From assembly GCA_937902425.1 (NCBI GenBank), contig CALFNB010000517.1:1-53270 (forward strand): a stretch of 53,270 bases of DNA, written 5' to 3'. Source of the stretch: an uncultured Acetobacteraceae bacterium (GTDB lineage: Bacteria; Pseudomonadota; Alphaproteobacteria; Acetobacterales; Acetobacteraceae). The position numbers and the translations under genes are program-made. The notes under the pieces are model-generated. The model worked only from the letters and a program-made list of their open reading frames with translations, was not told the origin of the DNA and did not search any database. Below are positions 35,419-44,571 of the stretch, in pieces. Each line of letters opens with the position of its first letter. Positions within the stretch are counted from its first letter, which is position 1.

Positions 35419-37439
35419 TTCAACGTGATATCCAGCCAACCGCGCGGGTCAAACCGCGCGGTTTCTTCATTCCGTATCAGCACCGTCGTGGTATCCGACT
35501 CGATAATCACTGGGCCGGTCAATGTCTGGTCAGGCGCGAGCGCGGAAAAATCGTAGACAGGCACTTCAATCCATCTGGTCAAGAAAACCTGACGCCGCGC
35601 CTTCGCGAGCGCCGGCGATGCGGCGGCATCGCGCGTCGCGACCGGCGCGGAGGGTAGCCGGCCAATCACCGACACGCCCGCATTGACCAGCACGACATCC
35701 TGATCGCGCAGCGCGTACGTGTAGAGCCGTTCGTGCGCGGCATGGAATGCGTCCTCGATCGCTTCACGCGTGCGGGCGACACCATCGAGCGGCACGTTGA
35801 TTTCGAACACCTGCTCCCCATACCGCATGTCGGCGGTGTGACGGATCATGATTTCGCCATCGAACCAGGACAGCCGGGCGCGACCCTCCTGTTCCATCTC
35901 CGCGAAGGCCGCGTTGAGATCCGCGATGTCGAGGCCGCCGGACTGGCTTTGGCCGCGGGTCAGTTCGACCCGCAGATCGGTGTTCAGCATGCCCCAGGCG
36001 GACAGCACCGCGGCGGCGATCGGCACGACGACGCGTTTCACGCCCAGTTCGCCGGCGACGGCTGTGACGTGCAGGCCGGCCGCTCCGCCAAAGGCGAGCA
36101 GCGCGTGGCCTCGTGGATCGACGCCGCGACGGACCGTGGCGACGCGCACGCCATCGGCCATGCGCGTGTTGACCAGACGGTGGATGCCGCCGGCCGCCTC
36201 GGCCACGGTCAGACCAAGCCGGTCGGCGAGCCGTTGCACCGAAGCGGTGGCCGCGTGACGATCCAACGACCGGCGGCCGCCAAGGAAATTCGCCGGATCA
36301 AGATAACCGAGCACGAGATTCGCATCGGTGACCGTTGCCTCCGTACCGCCTTGGCCGTAGCAGGCCGGCCCAGGATTGGCGCCGGCGCTTTCAGGGCCGA
36401 CCGCCAGAAGGCCGGCGGCGTCGACTTTCCCGATCGATCCGCCACCCGCGCCTAACGTTACGATATCCAGGCTCGGCAGTGCGATCCGGGCGTTCGCGAC
36501 CGTTTTGCCGTCGGACAATGTTGGCTGCCCATCACGAACCAGCGCGATATCGGTGGAGGTGCCGCCCATGTCGAACGCGATCATATCCTTGGCGACGCCG
36601 TCTCGTGACAACGCCACCGCCGCCGCGACCCCTCCCGCGGGTCCGGATAAAGCCGTTCCGGCGGCGAGACGGGTTGCTTCCGCGACGGTGGCGACACCGC
36701 CATGGGACAGGATGACGAGCAGCTCACCGCGGTAACCCGACTCCGACAGACGGTCGCGCAGACGATGCAGATACGTATCGATGACCGGACCGACGGCGGC
36801 ATTGGCGACGGTCGTGGAAAAACGCTCAAACTCCTTGATCCGCGGCAGCACGTCGGAGGACGTAGTCACATATGCGTCCTGCATCCGTGTCCGAACAGCG
36901 GCGGCGGCAAACTGTTCGTGCTCCGGGTTGCGCCACGCGTGCAGGAAGCAGATCGCCACGGCACGCACGTTTTCCTCAGCCAGACGGGCAATGGCGCGAT
37001 CAAGCGAGGCCTTGTCCAATGCGATCGCCACCGTTCCGTCGGGGCGCATCCGTTCCCGCACCGGCAGCCGCAAACGCCGCGGCACGAGCGGCGTTGGTGG
37101 TGCCATCCGCAGATTGTAGCGTTCCGGCTTCAGGCCCTCGCGCATTTCTATGACATCGCGATGGCCCTCGGTGGTCAGCAGTCCGACGGGCGCGGTCTTA
37201 CCTTCCAACAAAGCGTTGGTCGCGACAGTCGTTCCATGCACAATCCGAGAGGTTTCCGCCAGTAACGCGGCGGTGGCCAAACCCAGTTGCCGCGCGGCCA
37301 ACACGATCCCCTCAAGGACACCATCCGACTGATCCGCCGGGGTCGTTGCCGCTTTGGCGATGATCGTCTGGCCATCCGGGCTCGCGACGACGATGTCGGT
37401 GAACGTGCCACCGACATCGATGCCGATCGTGAAGCTCAT
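35415..37439 (-). CDS. hyuA: Hydantoinase/oxoprolinase subunit A (HyuA)
   Basis: A 674-residue protein with ATPase-like folds of the hydantoinase A/5-oxoprolinase family: N-terminal IGIDVGGTFTDIVVASPDG, HGTTVATNALLEG, DMGGTSTDIALV and GAGGGSIGKVDAAG. It forms a complex with HyuB, hydrolysing hydantoins, 5-oxoproline, or carboxylating ketones (acetophenone/acetone carboxylase type). The gene overlaps the propeller gene by 4 bp. The set HyuB-propeller-HyuA reads in this order on the minus strand. Confidence 0.94.
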   Translation of the reverse strand: MSFTIGIDVGGTFTDIVVASPDGQTIIAKAATTPADQSDGVLEGIVLAARQLGLATAALLAETSRIVHGTTVATNALLEGKTAPVGLLTTEGHRDVIEMREGLKPERYNLRMAPPTPLVPRRLRLPVRERMRPDGTVAIALDKASLDRAIARLAEENVRAVAICFLHAWRNPEHEQFAAAAVRTRMQDAYVTTSSDVLPRIKEFERFSTTVANAAVGPVIDTYLHRLRDRLSESGYRGELLVILSHGGVATVAEATRLAAGTALSGPAGGVAAAVALSRDGVAKDMIAFDMGGTSTDIALVRDGQPTLSDGKTVANARIALPSLDIVTLGAGGGSIGKVDAAGLLAVGPESAGANPGPACYGQGGTEATVTDANLVLGYLDPANFLGGRRSLDRHAATASVQRLADRLGLTVAEAAGGIHRLVNTRMADGVRVATVRRGVDPRGHALLAFGGAAGLHVTAVAGELGVKRVVVPIAAAVLSAWGMLNTDLRVELTRGQSQSGGLDIADLNAAFAEMEQEGRARLSWFDGEIMIRHTADMRYGEQVFEINVPLDGVARTREAIEDAFHAAHERLYTYALRDQDVVLVNAGVSVIGRLPSAPVATRDAAASPALAKARRQVFLTRWIEVPVYDFSALAPDQTLTGPVIIESDTTTVLIRNEETARFDPRGWLDITLN

Positions 37440-38401
37440 GCCGCGACCTTGACCAGTTTCTGCAAGCAGCGAATGTGTTTTGGTTTTGGTTGGTTTGGAT
37501 ACGATCGCGACCAGGATGTCTGCGCGACCTCACCCACATAAATATCGCCGTGCGAGTCCACCGCGAGACCATGCGGTGAAATGAACTGGCCGGGACCGCC
37601 ACCGCGCGCCGGATCGGCCTGAACGCGAGCAACCAGGTTGCCCTTCAGATCAAGGATGCTGAGCCGGGGCCCAATGTTCGGCAGATCGATATTGACCGGC
37701 AGATGCGGCCCGATCTCACCGATGAAGCAAAGTGGGCATTGACCGCCGGTCATGAACAATCCGCTTGGCCTGTGCAGATTGTTCCACTGGGTCTCATACT
37801 TGCCATTGCCGTCGAACACCTGAACCCGGTGATTTTCCCGGTCGGCGACATAGACCCAGCCGTCGGCATCGCAACAAATATTGTGCGCGATGTTGAACTC
37901 TCCGGGCAACGTGCCCGGCGCACCCCAGGAAAACAGCAACTTCCCGTTTGGCGCGTATTTATGCACGCGGGAGTTTCCGTAACCATCCGAAACGTAAAGG
38001 TCGCCGGCCGGCGACAGCGCGGTATGCGTGCAGCGATTGAACGGGATGCCGCTCATATAGGGCGCCGGTTTACCGGGAACACCGATCTCCAACAGCACCT
38101 TACCCTCGAGCGTGCAGTGGCGCACCGTGTGGTCGCCGTCATCGGTCAACCAGATCGTGTCATCCGGGGCCATATGGACGCCGTGCGCGCGATGGAAGAT
38201 GTCCTCGCCCCAGGACTTCAGAAAGTTGCCCTCGCGATCGAGGACGACCATTGGGTGCGCTCCGCGATTGAAGCAATACACCCGATCCCCGCGGTCGACT
38301 CCGACGGCGGCGACATCGCCGAATTCCCAACCATCGGGGAGTTTGGCCCAGTTTTCCTGGGGGCTGTAAACGTGGTCGCCGGTGCCGATTTTCATGGTCA
38401 T
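37436..38401 (-). CDS. NHL-repeat beta-propeller protein
   Basis: A 321-residue six-bladed propeller with NHL repeats, recognisable by HGVHMAPDDTIWLTD, HTALSPAGDLYVSDG, HNICCDADGWVYVADREN and SPHGLAVDSHGDIYVGE. Similar proteins include the lyase domain of peptidyl-alpha-hydroxyglycine alpha-amidating lyase. No signal peptide, so probably cytoplasmic. ATG 38401 follows GGAGG. It sits between hyuB and hyuA in one operon, which suggests it works with the hydantoinase, either as an accessory or a further catalytic step. This role is inference. Confidence 0.9.
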   Translation of the reverse strand: MTMKIGTGDHVYSPQENWAKLPDGWEFGDVAAVGVDRGDRVYCFNRGAHPMVVLDREGNFLKSWGEDIFHRAHGVHMAPDDTIWLTDDGDHTVRHCTLEGKVLLEIGVPGKPAPYMSGIPFNRCTHTALSPAGDLYVSDGYGNSRVHKYAPNGKLLFSWGAPGTLPGEFNIAHNICCDADGWVYVADRENHRVQVFDGNGKYETQWNNLHRPSGLFMTGGQCPLCFIGEIGPHLPVNIDLPNIGPRLSILDLKGNLVARVQADPARGGGPGQFISPHGLAVDSHGDIYVGEVAQTSWSRSYPNQPKPKHIRCLQKLVKVAA

Positions 38402-38413
38402 GGTTTCCTCCTG

Positions 38414-40045
38414 TCAGGTCAGGCCTTCCGCGGTGTCGCGCGCACGACACGCGGGGTCGCGCCGCGCCGGATCACCCCAACCGCCACCGCCACCGGACAG
38501 CACGTGGATCACGCTGCCAGGCGGTACCGGCACGTTGATTTCTTTGCTTTTCAGTTTCCTTGGAGGTCCATCCGGCGGCAGCAACGTGTAATCGTGTGGC
38601 GCCCCGTCGTGGCCGCCAAGAATGCCCCGCGCGCCATGCACGATGCCCTCACCCGCGGTGTTGGCCATCGCCACGCCGTCGGTTTCAACCCGCAACCGCA
38701 TATCGCCGCCATAGCCGCCGCGAAATTGCCCGTCGCCGGCCGAGCCTGGCCGATATTCATGCGTTTCGAACACCAGCGGAAACCGGCTTTCCGCCACCTC
38801 GATCGAGCCGAACTTGATGCCGCCGGCGGAATGCCACTCACCAATAGTGGAATACCCATCGCCGGCCGACGATCCGCCACCACCTGGGCGGGCCTGAAAC
38901 ATGTGCCAGATGAAACGGCGCCCAGTACGTGGATCGGCGCCATTCAACGCGATCCGCAGCCGCCGTCCCCAGCCTCCCATCGCGCGCTCCGGACACGCCT
39001 GGGACAGGGCGACGATGATCGCCTCGATGATCTCGTTCGAGCAATGACTGGTGCACATCGTGACCGGTGCACCCTCGCGCGCCCAAACGATGGTTCCTTC
39101 TTTAAGCACCACCTTCAACGGTCGCAGCGCACCGTCGTTCTTGGTGATATCAGCGTCGAGCAAAAACGCGAACGCCATCGCCACCGCGGACTGCGTGTTG
39201 GCGTGCGAGGAATTGATGAACCCGGTCACCTGCGGGTCCGAGCCGCTGAGATCGACCGTGACGTCGCTGCCTTGCTTGGTGACATGGGCGCGGATGACGA
39301 TGTTGGTCTTGTCGAAACCATCGTCGTCCAGCACCGCCTCACCGTCGTAAACGCCATCTTTCCAGGTGGAGACAATGGATCGCGCGTGACGTTCGGCCGC
39401 GTCGAGCATCGCCTCGACAGCGGCTTCCAGCACCGGGGCACCAAATTCCGCTATCACCGATGTCAATCGTTGGTGGCCAAGGCGCGCGGCACCAATCTGC
39501 GCCGCGAGATCGCCGCGGAAGTCTCGGGGATGGCGAACGTTCAGTGCCAGCATTTCCAGCAGATCTTCGCGCAAGACGCCGTTCTCGGTCAGGCGCATCG
39601 GAGGAATGCGCAAGCCCTCGTGCCAGATTTCCGTGGCGGCGGGGTTGTAAGCGCCGTGCGTGGCGCCGCCGATATCGGAATGATGCGCGCGCACAACGGA
39701 CCAGAACAGCAAGTGCCCGTCGGCGAAGACAGGAACGAACGCGGTCAGGTCGGGCAAGTGTGAGCCGCCGCGATACGGGTCGTTCAGCAGATACACATCG
39801 TCGGGCGCCGGGTCCGGGAACCGCGCGGTCAGCGCCTTCGCGGCCCACGACATGGCGCCGACATGAACAGGAATGTGATCCGCCTGCGCGACAAGCCGAC
39901 AGTGACGGTCGATCAACGCGATGGAAAAGTCGCGTGACGAATTCAGGATTTGCGAATAGGCCGTGCGCAGCATCGCCTCACCCATTTCCTCGGCGATGGC
40001 GTTCAACCGGTTTTGCAGAACGGCGACGGTGATTGGATCGGTCAT
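38414..40045 (-). CDS. hyuB: Hydantoinase/oxoprolinase subunit B (HyuB)
   Basis: A 543-residue B subunit of the hydantoinase/oxoprolinase/acetone-carboxylase-like family: TVAVLQNRLNAIAEEMGEAM, LLNDPYRGGSHLPDLTAFVP, HHSDIGGATHG and the C-terminal glycine-rich LSGGGGGWGDPARRDP. ATG 40045 matches the family start; the frame is open to 40111. It is the first gene of the three-gene unit and lies divergent from tonB, with 94 bp between starts. Confidence 0.94.
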   Translation of the reverse strand: MTDPITVAVLQNRLNAIAEEMGEAMLRTAYSQILNSSRDFSIALIDRHCRLVAQADHIPVHVGAMSWAAKALTARFPDPAPDDVYLLNDPYRGGSHLPDLTAFVPVFADGHLLFWSVVRAHHSDIGGATHGAYNPAATEIWHEGLRIPPMRLTENGVLREDLLEMLALNVRHPRDFRGDLAAQIGAARLGHQRLTSVIAEFGAPVLEAAVEAMLDAAERHARSIVSTWKDGVYDGEAVLDDDGFDKTNIVIRAHVTKQGSDVTVDLSGSDPQVTGFINSSHANTQSAVAMAFAFLLDADITKNDGALRPLKVVLKEGTIVWAREGAPVTMCTSHCSNEIIEAIIVALSQACPERAMGGWGRRLRIALNGADPRTGRRFIWHMFQARPGGGGSSAGDGYSTIGEWHSAGGIKFGSIEVAESRFPLVFETHEYRPGSAGDGQFRGGYGGDMRLRVETDGVAMANTAGEGIVHGARGILGGHDGAPHDYTLLPPDGPPRKLKSKEINVPVPPGSVIHVLSGGGGGWGDPARRDPACRARDTAEGLT

Positions 40046-40139
40046 GATCAGATGGTGCCGGATTTGGCCCCAAGGGGGAAGGGTCCGGGAACGGCGGCCG
40101 CCTCTTCCCAAAACAGGCGCGGTCAGGCGATAAGCGTCC

Positions 40140-41027
40140 GTGACGAAACGTTATAACGTTCCAAAATGGGGCGGACCGGGGCCGCTACCCGACACCGGGC
40201 TGGCCGCGGCGGTTGGCGCGGTGCGGGAAAGTCGCGTCCCCCTGTCCTACCAGCGCAACCGGCACTTTGGGTTCGGCGCGGCATCGATCCTGCTGCACAT
40301 CGTGGCTGTCGCGGGTTTGGTGATGGTGGTGACGCCGCCTCTGGTGCCGGCGCCCCCCGATCAAACGCCGATTGAGTTGGTGTTTGAGCAGCCAGCGTCG
40401 CCTCTGGCGCCTGTAGCGCAGCCCTCGCCACCGGCGCCGTCTGAGCCGGCTCCACCGCCGGAGCCGGCACCAATTTCACCACCGCAACCGAAAGCGGTTC
40501 CGCCACCGGAACCCACGCCGCCACCGCTGGAACCTGTTCCATCACCTCCACCGGAACCCCCCCCTCCCGCGCCGCCGGAGCCCGCGTCGATCCTGCCTCC
40601 GCCACCAAAACCGAAGCCGCCGCCGGTGAGACGGCCGCCGCTCAGGCCGGTGGAACACGCGCCCGCGGAGATGCCGATGCCGCCGGCCGAGGCGTTACCT
40701 CGGTCCACGGTGACCGCTCCGCCGGTTCCGGTCGCGCCGGTCGTGGATCCACGTTGGGCAGCCGCGGTCTCGGGTTGGTTGTCATCGCGGAGGACTTATC
40801 CGGAGGAGGCGCGACGGCGTGGCGACGAAGGCAACGTGTCGGTACGTTTCACCGTCGATCGCTCAGGCCGCGTGGTGGAGGCGGCAATTGTCGCGGCCTC
40901 GGGCTCCGCGCTATTGGACGATGCGGCACTTTCGTTGTTGCGACAGGCGGTGTTTCCGGCGTTTCCGGCGGACATGACTCAGGCGCGGGTAACGATCACG
41001 ACAACGATACGATATTCATTACGGTAG
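40140..41027 (+). CDS. tonB: Energy transducer TonB
   Basis: A 295-residue TonB: one transmembrane helix (about residues 45-67, GFGAASILLHIVAVAGLVMVV), a Pro/Glu-rich periplasm-spanning region (about 70-195) and the C-terminal TonB domain (SRRTYPEEARRRGDEGNVSVR, FTVDRSGRVVEA). It passes the proton-motive force to outer-membrane receptors. ExbB, ExbD and a TonB-dependent receptor are not nearby. The start is an upstream GTG at 40140 with weak Shine-Dalgarno; a later start is possible because of the palindrome. Confidence 0.9.
   Translation: MTKRYNVPKWGGPGPLPDTGLAAAVGAVRESRVPLSYQRNRHFGFGAASILLHIVAVAGLVMVVTPPLVPAPPDQTPIELVFEQPASPLAPVAQPSPPAPSEPAPPPEPAPISPPQPKAVPPPEPTPPPLEPVPSPPPEPPPPAPPEPASILPPPPKPKPPPVRRPPLRPVEHAPAEMPMPPAEALPRSTVTAPPVPVAPVVDPRWAAAVSGWLSSRRTYPEEARRRGDEGNVSVRFTVDRSGRVVEAAIVAASGSALLDDAALSLLRQAVFPAFPADMTQARVTITTTIRYSLR
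40147..40160. promoter_or_regulatory. 14-bp perfect palindrome at the tonB start
   Basis: AACGTTATAACGTT is a perfect 14-bp palindrome, AT-rich in a GC-rich context, at the boundary between divergent hyuB and tonB. It falls just within the first codons of tonB if GTG 40140 is the start. It has the look of an operator; the regulator is unknown. Confidence 0.45.
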
Positions 41028-41159
41028 AGGTGCTGGAGTTGCACCAGTACGCTTCGCCTCTGACTCGCCGCTCACGCAATCCAGGGTGCGGGTACGGATC
41101 GCCGAGACCGGCCCAGGGATGTTGAAGAAGCAACGCCGCCAACCTGAACGGCACAGGCG

Positions 41160-41732
41160 CTATTCGGCTGCCTCGCCCAAAACCTCGAGCATACCGGTTG
41201 GCAGGCCATCGATGCTGACGGTGTTCTTTTCCCGCCAATATTCCCTGATCCCGTCGTCACCTTTGCGCAAAGCCCAGTTCTTTAATGTCTGGCGTTCTGC
41301 TTTGTAGTCGTAGAGGGGCACCGAATAACCACAGGACGTTTGCACCGACTCCACATCCAGCACGACGATTTGACACGCACCCGGCGGTTCCTCTCCACCG
41401 AACACTGTCACCAGCAGCTTCGCATACTCATCGCTACCATGCGGCAACGACCTGCCGCGCCCGTAAAGCCGGAGGATCATCGGCGGGCCGTCGAACGCGC
41501 AGAACATGATCGTCAGGCGCCCGTCGCCACGGAGATGCGCCGCCGCCTCATTACCGCTGCCGGTCTGGTCCAGATAAGCGACCGCGTTTGGACCGATTAC
41601 CCGGAAACTGTCCGAGCCTTTGGGCGACAGATTGATCCGCGAATCCGCGGTCGCGGAGGCGGTGAAGAAGATGTGCTGCCGCTCGATGAATTCGCGTAAC
41701 GGCGGCTCGATCTCGGAGAACATTTTCGACAT
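41160..41732 (-). CDS. PNPOx-like flavin-binding protein
   Basis: A 190-residue split-barrel protein of the pyridoxamine 5'-phosphate oxidase-like family, with FIERQHIFFTASATADSRIN, SPKGSDSFRVIGPNAVAYLD and NEAAAHLRGDGRLTIMFCAF. It may bind FMN, F420 or haem; activity unknown. The 132 bp between this gene and tonB have no gene. It lies 24 bp downstream of the gamma-glutamyltransferase gene on the same strand. Confidence 0.88.
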   Translation of the reverse strand: MSKMFSEIEPPLREFIERQHIFFTASATADSRINLSPKGSDSFRVIGPNAVAYLDQTGSGNEAAAHLRGDGRLTIMFCAFDGPPMILRLYGRGRSLPHGSDEYAKLLVTVFGGEEPPGACQIVVLDVESVQTSCGYSVPLYDYKAERQTLKNWALRKGDDGIREYWREKNTVSIDGLPTGMLEVLGEAAE

Positions 41733-41756
41733 GTCAGTGCCTCACCCAGCAAGTAC

Positions 41757-43355
41757 TTAGTAACCCAGCGCCAACCCGTCCTTGCGCGGCTCAGACCCGC
41801 CAACGAGGCAACCCCGATCGCGGTCCATCCAGATCGCCTGACCGCCGCCGTGCGGCCGCTCGACGAGCTCCGGCACGTGGCCCAGAGCCGTCAACCGCGC
41901 AACGACATCCGCCGGGATACCACGCTCGACCTGCAACTTGCCCTTCAGCGGCAGCAGCCGCGGCAGATCGATCGCCTCCTGAATGTCCATGCCATATTGC
42001 AGGAAGTTGGTCAGGAACCAGGAGTGTCCCATTGGCTGATAATGTCCGCCCATCACGCCGTACGGCATCACCGCCTGGCCATCCTTGCCCACCATCCCCG
42101 GAATGATCGTGTGCATCGGACGCTTGCGCGGCGCGATGCAGTTCGGATGCCCCCGCTCCAGCCGGAAGCCAAAGCCGCGGTTCTGCAGCATGACGCCAGA
42201 GCGTTCCGATAAAATGCCCGAGCCGAAACCCTCGAACAGCGAGTTGATGAAACTGCACGCGTTGCCGTCTTTGTCGACGACGCACAGATACACGGTGTCC
42301 TTGTGCGGCGGCATCAGTGCCTCACCGGCCGCCGGCAGGTTCACCATTGCCGCGTCGTCCTTGATGAGCGCGCGGCAGGCATTCAGATAATCGCGGCTCA
42401 ACAGTTTCGCGACCGGTACGTCCACCTGCGACATATCGGCGACGAACGCATCGCGGTCGCGGTAGGCCAGGCGCGCGGCCTCGGTATGGCGATGCATGCG
42501 GATCGCACCCATTGGGCCGTCGGGGGCATCGCCGAGGCCCTCCAGCATACCGAGTATTTGCAGCACCAGGATGCCCTGCCCGTTGGGCGGGATCTGATAC
42601 ACGTCGTAGCCATTCCATTTCAGCGTGATCGGCTCGACGAAGTCCGCGTTGGCGAGGCCGAGGGCGAAATCCTCCTCGGTATGCAGCCCGCCATGCTTGC
42701 GCAGGGTTGCGACGATGTCGGCGGCGATGGGCCCTTCATAGAACGCGCGGGCACCGTGCCGGGCGACGGAACGCAACGTCTCCGCCAGCCCCGGCTGGAC
42801 GAACAAGTCGCCGGCTTTGGGGGCCGATCCGCCGGGCAGGAAATGGAACGAGCCGTTCTTGCGCAGCTTCTCTTCCAGCCGCTTCCAGTCCCAGGACACC
42901 TTTGGGTGCACCGGCCAGCCTTCTTCGGCATAGCGGATCGCCGGTTGCAGCAACTCGTCGAGACCCTTGCGGCCGTGGGCATTCAACAGTGTCTCCCAGG
43001 CGTTGATCGCGCCTGGCACGGTCACCGCATGGGCCGAGGTGTTGACGATCGCGTCGATCCCCGCCTTTTCGTACCAGTCGATTGTCGCGGCGGCGGGGGC
43101 GCGGCCGGAGCCGTTGAGGCCAATGACCTTGCCCGTCCCGGCGGGCGCATAAAGGCAGAAGCAGTCGCCACCGATGCCGGTCGACTGCGGCTCGATCACG
43201 CACAGCACCGCGCAGGCGGCGACCGCGGCGTCGAGCGCGTTACCGCCCTCGCGCAACACGTCCAGCGCGGTCAGCGTCGCCGCCGGCATCGAGGTGGCGG
43301 CCATGCCATGAGTGGCATAGACCGGGCTGCGTCCGGGAAACTGGAAATCGCGCAT
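41757..43355 (-). CDS. Gamma-glutamyltransferase family protein
   Basis: A 532-residue Ntn-hydrolase of the gamma-glutamyltranspeptidase family, with PQSTGIGGDCFCLYAP near the start and the processing/nucleophile region KDTVYLCVVDKDGNACSFI. The Thr in DTVYLCVVD aligns with the catalytic Thr of GGT. GFGSGI and HPNC follow. No signal peptide is visible, whereas classical GGTs are periplasmic, so this is probably a cytoplasmic homologue with an unknown substrate. ATG 43355 follows GAGGAG. Confidence 0.9.
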   Translation of the reverse strand: MRDFQFPGRSPVYATHGMAATSMPAATLTALDVLREGGNALDAAVAACAVLCVIEPQSTGIGGDCFCLYAPAGTGKVIGLNGSGRAPAAATIDWYEKAGIDAIVNTSAHAVTVPGAINAWETLLNAHGRKGLDELLQPAIRYAEEGWPVHPKVSWDWKRLEEKLRKNGSFHFLPGGSAPKAGDLFVQPGLAETLRSVARHGARAFYEGPIAADIVATLRKHGGLHTEEDFALGLANADFVEPITLKWNGYDVYQIPPNGQGILVLQILGMLEGLGDAPDGPMGAIRMHRHTEAARLAYRDRDAFVADMSQVDVPVAKLLSRDYLNACRALIKDDAAMVNLPAAGEALMPPHKDTVYLCVVDKDGNACSFINSLFEGFGSGILSERSGVMLQNRGFGFRLERGHPNCIAPRKRPMHTIIPGMVGKDGQAVMPYGVMGGHYQPMGHSWFLTNFLQYGMDIQEAIDLPRLLPLKGKLQVERGIPADVVARLTALGHVPELVERPHGGGQAIWMDRDRGCLVGGSEPRKDGLALGY

Positions 43356-43384
43356 CAACGCTCCTCTGGGTGCTAAAGGTCTCT

Positions 43385-43415
43385 GCCCCCATTGGGGCTC
43401 TGTCCCCCAAAGGGG
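43385..43415. repeat. Paired GC-rich hairpins between divergent genes
   Basis: GCCCC-CATT-GGGGC at 43385-43398 and CCCC-AAA-GGGG at 43405-43415 form two adjacent stem-loops whose arms can also pair alternatively. They lie upstream of both the GGT-like gene and csaA and could act as a regulatory or REP-like element. Confidence 0.6.
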
Positions 43416-43491
43416 CCTTTTCATAGTATGACGCCTGGATGGCAGCCTGACAAAAGTTTCGTATGGAAGGTCGCTCCTGGAGGATCAACGC

Positions 43492-43833
43492 ATGGCCGGC
43501 ACCATCACTTTCGCGGACTTTGAGGCCGTGGACATTCGGGTCGGCACGATCATCGACGCCCAACCGTTCCCGGAGGCGCGCAAACCCGCGATCAAGCTGA
43601 CGATCGATTTCGGGCCCGAGATCGGGGTGAAGACGTCGTCGGCCCAGTTGACTGTGCATTACCAGCCCGACCGGCTGCTGGGGCGGCAGGTCTGCGCCGT
43701 GGTCAATTTCCCACCCCGCCAGATCGGTCCCTTCATCAGCGAAGTCCTCACATTAGGCATGCCAGACGCGGACGGCGCAGTGGTCCTGGTGGCGCCCGAC
43801 TTCAAGGTGCCCAGCGGCGGCAAACTATTCTGA
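43492..43833 (+). CDS. csaA: CsaA-type tRNA-binding protein
   Basis: A 113-residue OB-fold protein of the CsaA/tRNA-binding (EMAP-II-like) family: ADFEAVDIRVGTII, AQLTVHYQPDRLLGRQVCAVVNFP and a C-terminal PDFKVPSGGKLF. CsaA is described as a chaperone-like or tRNA-binding protein. ATG 43492 follows GGAGG. It overlaps gpt by one base (TGATG). Confidence 0.94.
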   Translation: MAGTITFADFEAVDIRVGTIIDAQPFPEARKPAIKLTIDFGPEIGVKTSSAQLTVHYQPDRLLGRQVCAVVNFPPRQIGPFISEVLTLGMPDADGAVVLVAPDFKVPSGGKLF

Positions 43834-44288
43834 TGGCAACGCATTATCTGACGGTATCGTGGGACGAGTTCCATCGCGACGCACGGGCGCTGGCCGAAAT
43901 CCTGGCGGGCCGGGGCTCCTGGCACGGCATTGTCGCGATCAGCCGCGGCGGCCTGGTGCCGGCGACGATCATCGCCCGCGCGCTGAACATCCGCGTGGTT
44001 GAGACGGTGTCCGTCGTCGCATACGACCAGGCCTCCCTGGGCGAGGAAGAAGTACTGGGCGAGCCCAAGGTGACGAAGTTGCCGGAGTTCGCGGGCGACG
44101 GCGAGGGGTTTCTGATCATCGACGATCTGGTCGATACCGGAACGACCGCGCGGGTGGTGCGGGGGCTGCTGCCCAAGGCCCGCTTCGCCTGCGTTTATGC
44201 CAAGCCGGCGGGACGTGGGCTCGCCGACGATGTGCTGAAGGAGGTCAGCCAGGACACCTGGATCGTGTTGCCGTGGGAGCAGGTCTGA
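43833..44288 (+). CDS. gpt: Xanthine(-guanine) phosphoribosyltransferase
   Basis: A 151-residue purine salvage enzyme that forms XMP or GMP from the base and PRPP. It has the PRPP loop FLIIDDLVDTGTTARVV (about 92-108) and an N-terminal VAISRGGLVPATIIAR. It begins within the stop of csaA and the two are likely co-transcribed. Length is as in the bacterial family. Confidence 0.95.
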   Translation: MATHYLTVSWDEFHRDARALAEILAGRGSWHGIVAISRGGLVPATIIARALNIRVVETVSVVAYDQASLGEEEVLGEPKVTKLPEFAGDGEGFLIIDDLVDTGTTARVVRGLLPKARFACVYAKPAGRGLADDVLKEVSQDTWIVLPWEQV

Positions 44289-44319
44289 TGGCCGCTCACA
44301 CCAGACTACATCGGGCGGC

Positions 44320-44505
44320 GTGATCAACTGGGTTTTGTCCCCGCGGGAAATTCAGGTCGGCCAGATCCTGGTCGGGGTCGCGACGGCGATATTCATTGGC
44401 CTTCGCTTCGTACCGCAACGGTACCGCCAACGAATCGGGATCGCATTGACCGTCTGCTACCTGCTCGGGGTCGCCGCGTTCGTGGTTTACCTCGTGGTGC
44501 GGTGA
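44320..44505 (+). CDS. Small two-helix membrane protein
   Basis: A 61-residue ORF with two hydrophobic segments (VGQILVGVATAIFIGLRF and IALTVCYLLGVAAFVVYLVV). It begins at GTG 44320 and lies between gpt and moeB on the same strand, 31 bp after gpt. Family not recognised. The coding claim rests on its membrane-like sequence and its fit in the operon. Confidence 0.55.
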   Translation: MINWVLSPREIQVGQILVGVATAIFIGLRFVPQRYRQRIGIALTVCYLLGVAAFVVYLVVR

Positions 44506-44571
44506 CCGGGCATCCCCTGCCGCCGCGCGCGCAATCTTGATCGTCAGGCTGGCCGGGGCCATCTTGCCGCC

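Noticed and set aside
37703-39763. 686-codon open frame on the plus strand across hyuB and the propeller gene
   Set aside because: It is antisense to two well-supported genes and has no domain character.
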